Source: Bacillus pumilus
GTDB lineage: Bacteria; Bacillota; Bacilli; Bacillales; Bacillaceae
DNA: 64,000 nt
Assembly (NCBI RefSeq): GCF_900186955.1
Contig: NZ_LT906438.1
Span: 806,001-870,000 of the forward strand
Direction: 5' to 3'
The number at the start of each line of letters is the position of its first letter. Within the stretch, counting starts at the first letter, position 1. A program made the translations under genes and the position numbers. The notes under the pieces are model-generated. The model was not told where the DNA came from, made no database searches, and saw only the letters and a list, made by a program, of their open reading frames with translations. Shown piece by piece: positions 26,298 through 35,289 of this stretch.

Positions 26298-27257
26298 TTA
26301 TTTGAATATGCGGAACCATCCTTTATGCTTAAACCACAAAAGCATACCCGAGACGAGCAGACCCATGAAAATCAGTACGCCAAAATAGCCATACTTCCAG
26401 TGTAATTCAGGCATGTTATCAAAGTTCATTCCGTACACTCCAACAATAAAGGTCAATGGAATAAAGATGGTCGATACAATGGTCAGCGTCATCATGATTG
26501 CATTCATTCGGTTAGAATTCAGCGTCTGATAGCTGTCTCGTAAATCGGCTGTCATATCACGGTTTGATTCGACAATCTCTGTTAATTTCAGAAGGTGGTC
26601 ATAGATATCATTGAAATAGGCTTGTCTATTTTTATCGTTTTTCATCATATTAATATTCACGATACGATATAAAAGGTCTCTCATCGGAATAATTGTCCTT
26701 CTTAGCTTTAACAAGTCTGACCGAATTCCGAATACTTCGTTCATTAAAGTACCGTACGTTTTATGACCTTCTTCATCTTCGATCTCATTTAACCTGTCTT
26801 CAATTTGATAAATAATCGGGAAATAATCATCAACCAGATCATCAATCAGCATGTAGGCAAGATGCTCAGGTCCACTATTTCGCGCGTGTTCAGATGCTTT
26901 TAGCTTTCGCATCACACGATCAATGTATGGTGCTTCCTTTAAATGAAAGGTGACAATAAAACTTTCCCCAACAAACAGGTCCACTTCCTCTGAACGAAGT
27001 GTTTTTTGATTGAGAGCATGAAGAACGAAAAATAAATACTCTTCATAAAAATCAAGCTTAGGCCGCTGTAAATAATGGAAGCAATCTTCAATTGAAAGCG
27101 GATGAAACTGAAAGAATTCCTTCAGCAGTGCTGCTTCCTTTTCCGTTGGCGCATGAAAGTCAATCCAATACCAGGCGATATCGGGGCTTGAAAGCTGATG
27201 CAATGTTGCATGTTCAATCAAGTCTCCGTTCTTTGTCACTGCAAGTTTTTTCAGCAT
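26298..27257 (-). CDS. yfjQ: CorA-type magnesium transporter
   Basis: Mg2+ channel subunit of 319 residues. Long cytoplasmic N-terminal alpha/beta and stalk helices, two C-terminal transmembrane helices, and the selectivity signature YGMNF between them (VGVYGMNFDNMPELHW) are present. ATG 27257 after GGAGGGG is favoured over GTG 27263. Located as in the B. subtilis yfjQ-yfjP-yfjO order. Confidence 0.93.
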   Translation of the reverse strand: MLKKLAVTKNGDLIEHATLHQLSSPDIAWYWIDFHAPTEKEAALLKEFFQFHPLSIEDCFHYLQRPKLDFYEEYLFFVLHALNQKTLRSEEVDLFVGESFIVTFHLKEAPYIDRVMRKLKASEHARNSGPEHLAYMLIDDLVDDYFPIIYQIEDRLNEIEDEEGHKTYGTLMNEVFGIRSDLLKLRRTIIPMRDLLYRIVNINMMKNDKNRQAYFNDIYDHLLKLTEIVESNRDMTADLRDSYQTLNSNRMNAIMMTLTIVSTIFIPLTFIVGVYGMNFDNMPELHWKYGYFGVLIFMGLLVSGMLLWFKHKGWFRIFK

Positions 27258-27323
27258 ATACACCCCTCCAGACTTGCATTATATCATGAAGCAACGCCAG
27301 TGAACTTATACATACTCTCCATA

Positions 27324-27353
27324 AAAAAGCCGATCTCATCACTGAGATCGGTC
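27324..27353 (-). terminator. Terminator after yvgO
   Basis: Minus strand ACCGATCTCA / TGAGATCGGC followed by six T. Confidence 0.85.
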
Positions 27354-27389
27354 CATTGTGCGTGTATGATTGATGGATAAAACCGAGAA

Positions 27390-27902
27390 TTAAGGACGAC
27401 GGAACGTAACAAATTTATCTTGACGGTCAAACCAGCCTCTGAACGCCCAGTTATCCCAGCCGCCATCGCCGTTGTTTTTAAAGGTACCACTTTCAAATAC
27501 CCAAATACCGTAAACAACGTTACCAAGATTAGCAGTTGCAAAAGTTTTCACGCCGTTAAAGCGGTCTTCATAATTTTGGCTTAGGTTAAAGACCATGACA
27601 TTATATCTGCCACCAGCAGCATAGAATGTGCTTTCCATCACGCCTTTAACGAACCCAGGACGGTTTGCATTTGCGTTTACTGCGTTAACAATCGCATTGG
27701 CAATCCCAAGAACATCGAAGTTGACGTTAACATTAGGACTAGCTGTCGTTCCAGCTTTTCCTTCAGCAGCTTTGTTTAATACAGTTTGCTGTAGTGTAGT
27801 AGAGACGGGTGCTGACGTTTTTTTCTCAGCAGCGTCAGCAAATACTGGCAGAGTCGAAGAAACAGCAGTGGCAAGGGCAATAGAAAGAATGGTTTTTTTC
27901 AT
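27390..27902 (-). CDS. yvgO: Secreted stress protein YvgO family (antifungal-type)
   Basis: Exported protein of 170 residues with signal peptide about 1-24 (ending ADA), a Thr/Ala-rich spacer, and a conserved domain (NVNFDVLGIANAIVNAV, FYAAGGRYNVMVFNLSQNYED, GDGGWDNWAFRGWFDR). In B. subtilis YvgO is a sigma-B stress protein; a related protein from B. thuringiensis has been reported as antifungal. Strong ribosome site AAAGGAGATC. Long leader with an unusual 5' Shine-Dalgarno sequence (see 28042). In B. subtilis yvgO is elsewhere, so this is an addition to the region. Confidence 0.85.
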   Translation of the reverse strand: MKKTILSIALATAVSSTLPVFADAAEKKTSAPVSTTLQQTVLNKAAEGKAGTTASPNVNVNFDVLGIANAIVNAVNANANRPGFVKGVMESTFYAAGGRYNVMVFNLSQNYEDRFNGVKTFATANLGNVVYGIWVFESGTFKNNGDGGWDNWAFRGWFDRQDKFVTFRRP

Positions 27903-28337
27903 TGGTCGGATCTCCTTTGTTTTAAAATGTTTGGGTCTTCCTTTTCGTAAAAAGTGAAACTAGGTGAAGCCGGTTATCAATGAGGTAAAATATGTTCCTG
28001 CAAGATAAAACAAATGATTGCCTAATCAGCTAATTCCTTTGTCACCTCCTTGATATGTCATAATTATACAAATTTTTTCAGGATAGAAGATATCACCCAG
28101 AGGTTCTATTTCTAATTTAAGGAAAATGATCCTAAAATATTGGAGGATCATGTCGAATATTAGCTGAATTCGACCAAAAACTTTCATCAGACCAAAAGGA
28201 GAATGACCACAAATAAGGAAGATATAACTGATAAATTCTTGTACTCTTTATATTCAAAAGTATTTAATATAGAGAATCATTCAAGCAAAATGAAACAATT
28301 GCATCTGCGCGTGTTTGCAGAAAGGAAGAGGGAAAAC
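27903..28337. other. Intergenic region between yvgO and yfjP
   Basis: A 435-bp AT-rich gap between divergent genes. It holds the yvgO leader and a -10 box on the minus strand (28063-28068), and a 45-codon open extension upstream of yfjP (28203-28337). That extension looks protein-like in places but lacks support. No other gene seen. Confidence 0.6.
28042..28068 (-). promoter_or_regulatory. -10 box and 5'-end Shine-Dalgarno (mRNA stabiliser candidate) of yvgO
   Basis: On the minus strand TATAAT (28063-28068) is followed 11 bases later by AAGGAGGTGA (28042-28051), a ten-base perfect complement of the 16S rRNA 3' end. No usable start codon follows it, and the next codons in reach are ATT AGC TGA. 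The transcript would begin about base 28056, putting this sequence almost at the 5' end, about 150 bases before the yvgO start. This is the arrangement of known STAB-SD elements that protect Bacillus mRNAs. A clear -35 was not seen. Confidence 0.55.
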
Positions 28338-29207
28338 ATGTGGGAAAAACAGCTGGTGGTTGAACCGCCATATCACTTCGATCAAGTGCTGAGACGCTTA
28401 TCAAATGATCCATTAAAAGCAGTCGATTTGAATAAAAGAGAAATCAAAGTACCAATCAGATTAGAACAAACACCATACGTTGTCGTCGTTCAAGCCACGG
28501 GAACAAAAGAAGCGCCCACGTTTCGGGTGAAAGGAAATGGTCCTGAGGAACCTCTCATATGCGAGATGAAGCGGATATTTGGCATGGAGCATCAATTAGA
28601 CGCTGTGCATGAGCATTTTTCTCAAACAAATCTAGCGCCCGTTTTTGAGCGTCATAAGGGAACACCGCTCATGCTGGATTTTCACTTATATCATTGCTTG
28701 ATGAAATGCATCATTCATCAGCAGCTCAATCTGGCGTTTGCTTTTGAACTCACGAAACGGTTTGTTCATACGTACGGCGAGCAAATAGAGGGGGTTTGGT
28801 TTGATCCTTTACCAGAAGCCATCGCTTCACTTGAAACAGAGGATTTGAGAAAGCTCCAATTTAGTCAGAGGAAAGCGGAATATGTCATCGATGTCTCAAA
28901 GCGAATTGTGAGCGGCTCTCTTTCTTTAGAAGAATTACATGATTTAACTGATCTGGAGGTGGAAGAACGTCTGCTTCCGATTAGAGGGATTGGACCTTGG
29001 ACAGTTCAAAATGTGCTCATGAATGGACTTGGAAGACCGAATCTCTTTCCGATGGCAGATATCGGGATTCAAAACGCCATCAAACGGCACTTTGACCTGC
29101 CTGCAAAGCCGACAAAAGAAGAGATGGTAGCATTAAGCAAGGATTGGACTCCTTATTTAAGTTACGCTTCTTTATATTTATGGAGAAGCATTGAGACAGA
29201 TAAATGA
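28338..29207 (+). CDS. yfjP: DNA-3-methyladenine glycosylase, AlkA type
   Basis: Base excision repair enzyme of 289 residues that removes alkylated purines from DNA. It has a helix-hairpin-helix GPD domain: LLPIRGIGPWTVQNVLM with the hairpin, then the catalytic Asp in FPMADIGIQ. ATG 28338 (MWEKQLVVEPPYHFDQVLRR) is chosen because AAGGAAGAGGG precedes it; the frame is open 45 codons further up. Located as in B. subtilis. Confidence 0.9.
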   Translation: MWEKQLVVEPPYHFDQVLRRLSNDPLKAVDLNKREIKVPIRLEQTPYVVVVQATGTKEAPTFRVKGNGPEEPLICEMKRIFGMEHQLDAVHEHFSQTNLAPVFERHKGTPLMLDFHLYHCLMKCIIHQQLNLAFAFELTKRFVHTYGEQIEGVWFDPLPEAIASLETEDLRKLQFSQRKAEYVIDVSKRIVSGSLSLEELHDLTDLEVEERLLPIRGIGPWTVQNVLMNGLGRPNLFPMADIGIQNAIKRHFDLPAKPTKEEMVALSKDWTPYLSYASLYLWRSIETDK

Positions 29208-29305
29208 AAGGGATTTTCTCTCTTTGTCCAAGTCATGGTATACTAATGAGATGGAATAAAATGAAGACAACCTATCAAGGGTTCAGATAGAACGGAGAGA
29301 ATGAA

Positions 29306-30691
29306 GTGAAGGAAAAACAGCAAGGTGCCCTTTTGCAAAAGGGACAGCAGTTTCCGCTTACCATTAAACGCCTTGGCATTAATGGTGAAGGGGTCGGTTA
29401 TTTTAAAAAGCAAGTGGTCTTTGTCCCAGGTGCGCTTCCAGGCGAAGAAGTGGTTGTGGAAGCAACGAATGTCCAAGCAAAATATGCAGAAGGTACGGTT
29501 AGAAAAGTTAGAAAGCGCTCCGAGCATCGAGTGAAACCGCCATGCCCAGTTTACGAAGAGTGCGGCGGATGTCAGCTTCAGCATTTGGCGTACGAGCAGC
29601 AGCTAAAGGAAAAACGAGATATTGTCATTCAATCAATGGAACGCCATACGAAGATATCAGTTGAAAAGTTAGATATTCGACCAACGATCGGTATGGAAGA
29701 TCCTTGGCACTACCGGAATAAAAGTCAGTTCCAAGTAGGGCGTTCTCATAGCGGCGACATCATTGCGGGGCTATACGGACTGAACTCTCATAAGCTTGTA
29801 CCGATCAAGGAATGCATCGTGCAGCATCCGAAAACGAACAAAACAACGGGCGTTGTCCGCAAAATTTTAGAGAAATTCGGTGTATCGGTCTACAATGAAC
29901 GGACAAGAAAAGGCGACGTGCGGTCGATTGTTGTTCGAGTTGGCTTTGAAACAGGTGAAGTACAAGTTGTTCTTGTCACATCAAAACCTGAATTTCCAAA
30001 GAAAAAAGAAATTGCCGAAGCCATTCAAAAACGTCTGCCAGAAGTGACGTCCATTATGCACAACATCAATGGTGAAAAAACGTCGGTCATCTTTGGTCAT
30101 AAGACATCTCACCTAGCTGGCAACATGGTCATTCAAGAATTTTTAGGAGACGTCTCCTTTGAACTGAGTGCACGTGCTTTCTTCCAATTGAATCCGAAGC
30201 AAACGCTAAAGCTTTACGACGAAGCAAAAAAAGCGGCAAAACTGACTGGCAAAGAAAAAATTGTCGATGCGTATTGCGGCGTTGGAACGATTGGGATGTG
30301 GCTTTCAGATGGCGCCAAAGAAGTACGAGGAATGGATGTCATCAAAGAATCAATTGATGATGCCAAGAAAAATGCCAAAAAACACGGCATGAAAAACGCG
30401 ACCTATGTAACCGGAACAGCCGAACACTGGCTGCCAAAATGGGTCAAAGAAGGCTTCCGTCCTGACGTCATCGTCGTGGACCCGCCAAGAACAGGCTGCG
30501 AGCGCACCTTCTTAGACACCGTCAAACAAGTCAAACCAAAACGCCTTGTCTACGTCTCTTGCAACCCATCAACACTAGCAAAAGACCTAGAATACATTTC
30601 AAAAGACTACAAAATTGAATACATGCAGCCGGTTGATATGTTCCCGCATACGGCGCATGTAGAGACTGTTGTATCGCTCGTGAAAAAATAG
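29306..30691 (+). CDS. yfjO: 23S rRNA (uracil-C5)-methyltransferase, RlmCD/RumA type
   Basis: SAM-dependent rRNA m5U methylase of 461 residues. N-terminal TRAM domain (about 10-68), Fe-S cluster cysteines [10 protein letters not shown] (about 77-86) plus KEC, SAM motif [17 protein letters not shown], and the catalytic [13 protein letters not shown]. Starts at GTG 29306 after CGGAGAG. B. subtilis has two such paralogues (YefA/RlmCD and YfjO); gene order favours YfjO. Confidence 0.92.
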   Translation: MKEKQQGALLQKGQQFPLTIKRLGINGEGVGYFKKQVVFVPGALPGEEVVVEATNVQAKYAEGTVRKVRKRSEHRVKPPCPVYEECGGCQLQHLAYEQQLKEKRDIVIQSMERHTKISVEKLDIRPTIGMEDPWHYRNKSQFQVGRSHSGDIIAGLYGLNSHKLVPIKECIVQHPKTNKTTGVVRKILEKFGVSVYNERTRKGDVRSIVVRVGFETGEVQVVLVTSKPEFPKKKEIAEAIQKRLPEVTSIMHNINGEKTSVIFGHKTSHLAGNMVIQEFLGDVSFELSARAFFQLNPKQTLKLYDEAKKAAKLTGKEKIVDAYCGVGTIGMWLSDGAKEVRGMDVIKESIDDAKKNAKKHGMKNATYVTGTAEHWLPKWVKEGFRPDVIVVDPPRTGCERTFLDTVKQVKPKRLVYVSCNPSTLAKDLEYISKDYKIEYMQPVDMFPHTAHVETVVSLVKK

Positions 30692-30703
30692 ACTTTAATC
30701 AAG

Positions 30704-30739
30704 GCTCGAAAATCAATATTAGATTTTCGAGCTTTTTTT
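30704..30739 (+). terminator. Terminator after yfjO
   Basis: Stem GCTCGAAAATC / GATTTTCGAGC followed by seven T. Confidence 0.9.
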
Positions 30740-30789
30740 GTTTTGCGGGCATTTCTTTCATCAGACTTTTTCTAAATGAACATAAATAC

Positions 30790-30825
30790 TTGCAATGTGT
30801 AAATTAGTACTATATAGTTCTAATT
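30790..30825 (+). promoter_or_regulatory. Promoter and operator of the tetR-like gene at 30826
   Basis: TTGCAA (30790-30795), 17 bases, TATAGT (30813-30818). A near-palindromic 20-mer TTAGTACTATATAGTTCTAA (30804-30823) covers the -10 box. The same motif recurs before the next gene. Transcription would start at or next to the ATG at 30826. Confidence 0.7.
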
Positions 30826-31410
30826 ATGAAAAAAGTAAAATTAATGAATCAAAAACGTGTGCTTGAAGTAGCTGCAACTTTATTTTTAGAAAAAGGATTT
30901 GCTTATACAAGCATGGATGAATTAGTACGTGTAAGCAAAGTGTCAAAGTCTAATGTGTATTATCACTTTTCTAATAAGGAGGAATTATTAGAAGGGGTCG
31001 TTGATTATTGGATTGACATGTATCAATCTGCAATTGATGACGTACTATCTCAGAACCAATTTTTAGTTGAAGAACGTATCCAACTATTTTTAAAGCAATT
31101 ATCACAAGGAGTTCAATCGAGAGACTATAAAGGAAGCTGTCCATTTATTACTCTTTATATTCAAAGTCCTACACAGGCCACACAAATAAAAGAAAAAATA
31201 GGTCTGTTTTTTACAGGATTACAAAAGAAAGTTTCTCTATTACTGAAACAAGGAGTAGAGAATGGAGAATTCAGAAAGACGATTCATATTGATGAGGTTG
31301 CATCACTATTTATTACCAATCTTGAAGGCGCGTTATTTATTTCAGAAACATTGAAGGATGCAACTGTCATTACGAAAACAGCCGATCATATGTTTAACTT
31401 GCTTCGATAA
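30826..31410 (+). CDS. TetR/AcrR family transcriptional regulator
   Basis: Repressor-type protein of 194 residues with an N-terminal TetR helix-turn-helix (about 10-55: MDELVRVSKVSKSNVYYHFSNKEELL) and a C-terminal ligand domain with a TetR_C-like pattern (GSCPFITLYI). Neither ATG 30826 nor ATG 30847 has a ribosome site, and the promoter position suggests a leaderless mRNA. It probably represses itself and the fusion enzyme downstream through the shared 20-bp operator. Its stop codon lies in the loop of the terminator. Confidence 0.88.
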   Translation: MKKVKLMNQKRVLEVAATLFLEKGFAYTSMDELVRVSKVSKSNVYYHFSNKEELLEGVVDYWIDMYQSAIDDVLSQNQFLVEERIQLFLKQLSQGVQSRDYKGSCPFITLYIQSPTQATQIKEKIGLFFTGLQKKVSLLLKQGVENGEFRKTIHIDEVASLFITNLEGALFISETLKDATVITKTADHMFNLLR

Positions 31411-31424
31411 AGAAGCTTTTTTTT
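31400..31424 (+). terminator. Terminator overlapping the tetR-like gene end
   Basis: Stem TGCTTC / GAAGC with the TAA stop in the loop, then eight T. Confidence 0.65.
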
Positions 31425-31433
31425 CAAACTAAA

Positions 31434-31453
31434 TTAGTACTGATTAGTACTAA
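31434..31453 (+). promoter_or_regulatory. TetR-type operator before the fusion enzyme gene
   Basis: TTAGTACTGATTAGTACTAA, a near-perfect palindrome almost identical to the one at 30804-30823. It ends 15 bases before the start of the next gene, next to its ribosome site AAAGGGAG. Confidence 0.7.
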
Positions 31454-31468
31454 AAGGGAGATGTTTAT

Positions 31469-33328
31469 ATGAGAACAGTATTATTAATTGGTGGAACGGG
31501 CTTTATTGGAAAGGAGTTAGTAAAAGAATTAGCCAAAGAGGATGTGAACATTCTTCTTTTAGTGAGGTCGAAAAGTAAAGCAACACGCATTTTTCAAGAA
31601 AGAGGTATTTTAAAAGAGGCAGTGATGCACTTTGTTGAAGGTGATTTGACGAAAGTCGATTTGGGTCTAAGTGCTGAAGATAAGGAGAAGGTGTTGAAAA
31701 CGGATGTGATCATTCACGCAGGAGGACCCATGGATATTCAAGCGACAAGTAAAAAGGCAGCTTCCGTCTTTTTAAATGGCGCCAAACATATGAGTGACTT
31801 AGCTAAAAGTATTCATCAATTGAAGGGCTTGCAGCAATTTATTCATGTTGTCGGTTATATGGGTCCTTTTGATGATCAAAATAGCAAGATTGAAATTGAT
31901 GTGTTTAAAGAAGGAAATCATTATTTGGAAATAAAAAATCCATATGAGAGAACAAAATTTTTAGCAGATCTTTATATTCGTCAACAGGCATCAGCAGTAG
32001 GTTATCCGCTTTCTGTCATTAATCCGCCGACTGTCGTCGGTAGTAGTCAAACGGGGAGTACAGAGCAGATAGCAGGATTAGGTTTGCTTGTGAAGAGTAT
32101 GCGAAGAGGGCTCATGCCGGTGATTCCTGGAGGTAAGGACTATAGGTTACCACTTATTTCAAACGATGAGTTTGCGAGGTTTATTGTGCAGGTTTTCAAA
32201 CTGGAGCAACCGGCTATTCAAACATATACGCTTGTTGAAGACAAGCAGCGCGATCAGAATATTGGTGAATTATTGAGTGTGATGTCAGAAAGTATGAATA
32301 TGAGGGCACCAAAAATCTCTGTCCCAATGCCACTGATGAAAGCTATGATGAATAGTGGCGTAAGTAAACTCACAAACATTCCTTCTGATGGACTGAACTT
32401 TATGACAAAACGAACATTTTCAAATGTTGCAGCGAAAAAAATAATGGGAGAAGATTGGTTTCGGAAGACGAGTGTCATGAAATTTTTCCCTGCTGTAGTA
32501 GCTGATCTGGATTATCGAATGATGAATCAAAACGTTAAGGATGATCATTTATTTAAACGAACACTATGTGATAACACGACCCTTTACCAATTAAAAGGAG
32601 AGGGTAAACCGTTTATTTTATTACATGGTTTATTGAGCGATGGAGAGGATTTATTCCCTTTAGCACAAGAGCTTCATAAAAAAACGGGTCAACCTGTATG
32701 GATCTTGGATCTTCCGGGTTTGGGACGTTCTCCTTTTAAACGAGAGAAACATCTTCTAGATATGTATTTGAATGTAGTGCAAAAGGTATTGGAGAAAGCG
32801 ACGAATGGTGCACATTTAATCGGCCATTCATTCGGTGCGTATATCCTTCTGGAAGCATTGGTAAAAGGGTACATCGATAAGAAGTATTCAATCACTTTAC
32901 TTCAACCGCCTGTTGAGAAGAATCATGCTGCATCGCGAAATGTTCCTCAATTTATGAACAAATGGACATTGAAATGGGCATCGACTAATATGATAGGGCG
33001 TTATGTATTAAAGGGTGGTTTGTTTGAAAATACGGAGAGCATCCCTGAACATTATATTGAAAAAGTCAGAAATAGTTTTACGTCTCCTAGAATATTAAAT
33101 ACGACGATTCAGCTTAACAGCTTACTACAGAAAATCGATCAAGATGATTTCAATGAGGTCACAAAGGATCGTCTTCATATTATTTGGGGGGATTATGACA
33201 AAGGCTATTCTGCCCCGTCACATCTTGGTCAGGTTGATTTTGTTCCATATGGTCATCATTTCCCACTTAGCCATCCGAGTGAAACGGCAGCATTGGTCAT
33301 AAAGCAGATGAGGGTATGGGATAAATAA
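31469..33328 (+). CDS. Fusion of NAD(P)-dependent reductase/epimerase and alpha/beta hydrolase
   Basis: Two-domain enzyme of 619 residues. Residues about 1-300: extended SDR with the dinucleotide loop GGTGFIGKEL and the active-site Tyr/Lys in NPYERTKFLAD, like thioester-reductase or epimerase domains. Residues about 350-619: alpha/beta hydrolase with HGLLSDGED, nucleophile elbow GHSFGAY, and a late His in PYGHHFPLSHP. No signal peptide. A joined reductase and hydrolase acting on acyl or lactone-like compounds is plausible, but the substrate is unknown. Its regulation by the neighbouring TetR protein is inferred from the shared operators. Confidence 0.85.
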   Translation: MRTVLLIGGTGFIGKELVKELAKEDVNILLLVRSKSKATRIFQERGILKEAVMHFVEGDLTKVDLGLSAEDKEKVLKTDVIIHAGGPMDIQATSKKAASVFLNGAKHMSDLAKSIHQLKGLQQFIHVVGYMGPFDDQNSKIEIDVFKEGNHYLEIKNPYERTKFLADLYIRQQASAVGYPLSVINPPTVVGSSQTGSTEQIAGLGLLVKSMRRGLMPVIPGGKDYRLPLISNDEFARFIVQVFKLEQPAIQTYTLVEDKQRDQNIGELLSVMSESMNMRAPKISVPMPLMKAMMNSGVSKLTNIPSDGLNFMTKRTFSNVAAKKIMGEDWFRKTSVMKFFPAVVADLDYRMMNQNVKDDHLFKRTLCDNTTLYQLKGEGKPFILLHGLLSDGEDLFPLAQELHKKTGQPVWILDLPGLGRSPFKREKHLLDMYLNVVQKVLEKATNGAHLIGHSFGAYILLEALVKGYIDKKYSITLLQPPVEKNHAASRNVPQFMNKWTLKWASTNMIGRYVLKGGLFENTESIPEHYIEKVRNSFTSPRILNTTIQLNSLLQKIDQDDFNEVTKDRLHIIWGDYDKGYSAPSHLGQVDFVPYGHHFPLSHPSETAALVIKQMRVWDK

Positions 33329-33434
33329 AAGGTTTGAGGTAGTCCAGCGTGGCTAAAAAATTTTAATAGTAGATTACTTGATGAAATCGTGAGAAACAAA
33401 GTGAACCATATCAATGAAATAGAGGAGGATGAGA

Positions 33435-33848
33435 ATGAGCCAATTCGATATTCTAACAAAATACATACCGATGCTTCAGGAAGATCCTATTGGAGAATGG
33501 GTCATCGATCGAGAAAATGATGGTACACCTGAACATCCGATTCAGATGCCCTTTGTGAATTATTCCGAAACGGTCCGTCACTTGATTGCAGATATTTATA
33601 CCTTTGCAGAACAACACGAAGAGATGGAGCTTATTCGCTACAGAGAAATCCTGAAAGAAAATGGGATTGAATCGGGAATGAATGATATGGAGAATGTGGA
33701 CATTTCAAATTTAAATGCGCAGTGTGTGCTTGCTCTTATGATGGAGGTTGTGAGAGCCGAACGATTTAGCGAGGGTGCCATACTCAATTTCTTTAAAAGC
33801 GGAGCCATCTTAAAATGGCTTGAAAGATTGAAAAACCTAGATGTATAA
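33435..33848 (+). CDS. DUF6508-like protein
   Basis: Protein of 137 residues, MSQFDILTKYIPMLQEDPIGEW, acidic, with a C-terminal ILNFFKSGAILKWLERLK that matches my memory of the DUF6508 family of unknown function. ATG 33435 has AGAGGAGG six bases upstream; ATG 33429 overlaps that site. Confidence 0.7.
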   Translation: MSQFDILTKYIPMLQEDPIGEWVIDRENDGTPEHPIQMPFVNYSETVRHLIADIYTFAEQHEEMELIRYREILKENGIESGMNDMENVDISNLNAQCVLALMMEVVRAERFSEGAILNFFKSGAILKWLERLKNLDV

Positions 33849-33862
33849 AATCTAGGTTTTTT
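33831..33862 (+). terminator. Terminator after the DUF6508-like gene
   Basis: Stem AAAACCTAGAT / ATCTAGGTTTT with T-run. The left arm is part of the last codons. It can also serve the lysR-like gene on the other strand. Confidence 0.85.
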
Positions 33863-33877
33863 GTTTCTGAAACGAGA

Positions 33878-34762
33878 TCACGAGAATGTGAATTGCTCCG
33901 CTTCTTGACGAAATAGATCAAGCAGCAGCTGCTTGGTCTTTTCCAGAGAGAGATGGGGTTCCTTATGAGTTAAGATTCCTATCGAGATAAAAGGGTCCTC
34001 CATTTCAATTGGAATTTGCACAAACTCGTCTGACAATGGGATAGAGGAAAGGACGACTCCGACAGAGGGGAATTCCTTTAGAAATGATGGAATTGCTGAA
34101 ATCTGGCTGATGGTATAAGTGAACGGCTCCACATTAATTCTTGAGAGTTCCTTTTGTAACTTCATGTGATATAAACAGCTTTCCCCGCCTATGATCAAAG
34201 GCTGTTCATAAAGGTCCTTGATGAATGAAATCGTTCCAACTTGATCTGCCTGCTGTTTTGCGATAATAAAAGACATTTCCTCCTTGTACAACTCCTCAAA
34301 CGGAAGTGTATTCATCACTGGTTCCCCTGCAATGGCAAAATCAATCTCACCCTTGAGCAGAAGCTTGTAAAGAAAGTCTGTATTACCGATGATAAAGTGG
34401 CATGTGATATTCGGTTTATGTCTCCTGAATATTTGAAGGACGGAAGGAAGAATAGTGGCAGCAATTGGTTCTATGACGCCTATATTCAAGGTTCCGATTT
34501 CTTCTTTTTGGAGTTTTTGTGATTGTTCTAATACAAAGCGCCAATGGAGTATCAACTGATCAATCTCTTTGGCAAACAATTGTCCTGAAGGGGTTAATTC
34601 AGCCTCCCATCCTCTTACAAACAATTGAAATCCTAACTCCTTTTCTAATCGTTTGATCTGATTCGTTATGGTCGACTGTGCATAATTCAATTTTTGAGCG
34701 GCTTTTGAGAATGTTCCTTCCTGAATCACGGCTTGAAATGCTTTTAACTCTTTTAAGTCCAT
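33878..34762 (-). CDS. LysR family transcriptional regulator
   Basis: Regulator of 294 residues with an N-terminal winged helix-turn-helix (TFSKAAQKLNYAQSTITNQIKRLEKELGF, quoted in parts) and a LysR substrate domain from about residue 90. It is divergent from the tautomerase and carboxymuconolactone decarboxylase genes, with a 111-base AT-rich region between. LysR proteins usually control the divergent genes. The set recalls the B. subtilis yusT/yusQ neighbourhood; orthology is not verified. Confidence 0.9.
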   Translation of the reverse strand: MDLKELKAFQAVIQEGTFSKAAQKLNYAQSTITNQIKRLEKELGFQLFVRGWEAELTPSGQLFAKEIDQLILHWRFVLEQSQKLQKEEIGTLNIGVIEPIAATILPSVLQIFRRHKPNITCHFIIGNTDFLYKLLLKGEIDFAIAGEPVMNTLPFEELYKEEMSFIIAKQQADQVGTISFIKDLYEQPLIIGGESCLYHMKLQKELSRINVEPFTYTISQISAIPSFLKEFPSVGVVLSSIPLSDEFVQIPIEMEDPFISIGILTHKEPHLSLEKTKQLLLDLFRQEAEQFTFS

Positions 34763-34873
34763 TTCTAATAATCTCCATTCGATATATGAATATAATTTTA
34801 TATATTATTCAATTATATAAAATAAGTATTGGGATGTAAAATGAAGTGAAATAGAAAAAAGGAGATGATAATC

Positions 34874-35263
34874 ATGCCATTTGTAAAAGTCAGTTATATG
34901 GAAAAGGCGTACGATCAAGAAAGCTTAGCTTCTGTTAGCCAAACGATCATGAAGGCTCTGATGAAAGAATTTCAAGTTCCTAAAAAAGACTACTTTCAGG
35001 TGTTCAGTTCACATAAGAAAGACGAATTTTTTTATGATCCCCATTATCTTCTTCGTCATGAGAGGGATCATCGCCTTTTATATATCCAAATTACATGTGG
35101 TTCAGGAAGAACCGAGGAACAGAAGCAGTCTTTATATAAGGAAATAGCTGACCAGTTGTATTGCCAGCTCAATATACGTAAAGAAAATGTATTCATTATG
35201 CTGATTGAGACAGGCTTGGAGAATTGGTCCTTTGGAGAAGGGCTTGCGCAGATGATCAAGTAA
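34874..35263 (+). CDS. Tautomerase family protein
   Basis: Protein of 129 residues of the 4-oxalocrotonate tautomerase superfamily. Starting at ATG 34874 (GGAG upstream) gives MPFVKVSY, so that Pro becomes the N-terminal catalytic proline after Met removal. The ATG at 34865 would destroy that. It likely converts enol and keto forms of small aromatic breakdown products. First gene of a two-gene unit under the divergent LysR regulator. Confidence 0.85.
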   Translation: MPFVKVSYMEKAYDQESLASVSQTIMKALMKEFQVPKKDYFQVFSSHKKDEFFYDPHYLLRHERDHRLLYIQITCGSGRTEEQKQSLYKEIADQLYCQLNIRKENVFIMLIETGLENWSFGEGLAQMIK

Positions 35264-35289
35264 CGGAACGAATGAAAGGGGAAATAGCT

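Noticed and set aside
27961..28020. SigB promoter for yvgO
   Set aside because: GTTTTA is present but the GGG-type -10 is only 7 bases away, too short for sigma-B; the TATAAT at 28063 is a better candidate.
34241..34522. Plus-strand ORF opposite the LysR gene
   Set aside because: Antisense shadow without ribosome site or family features.
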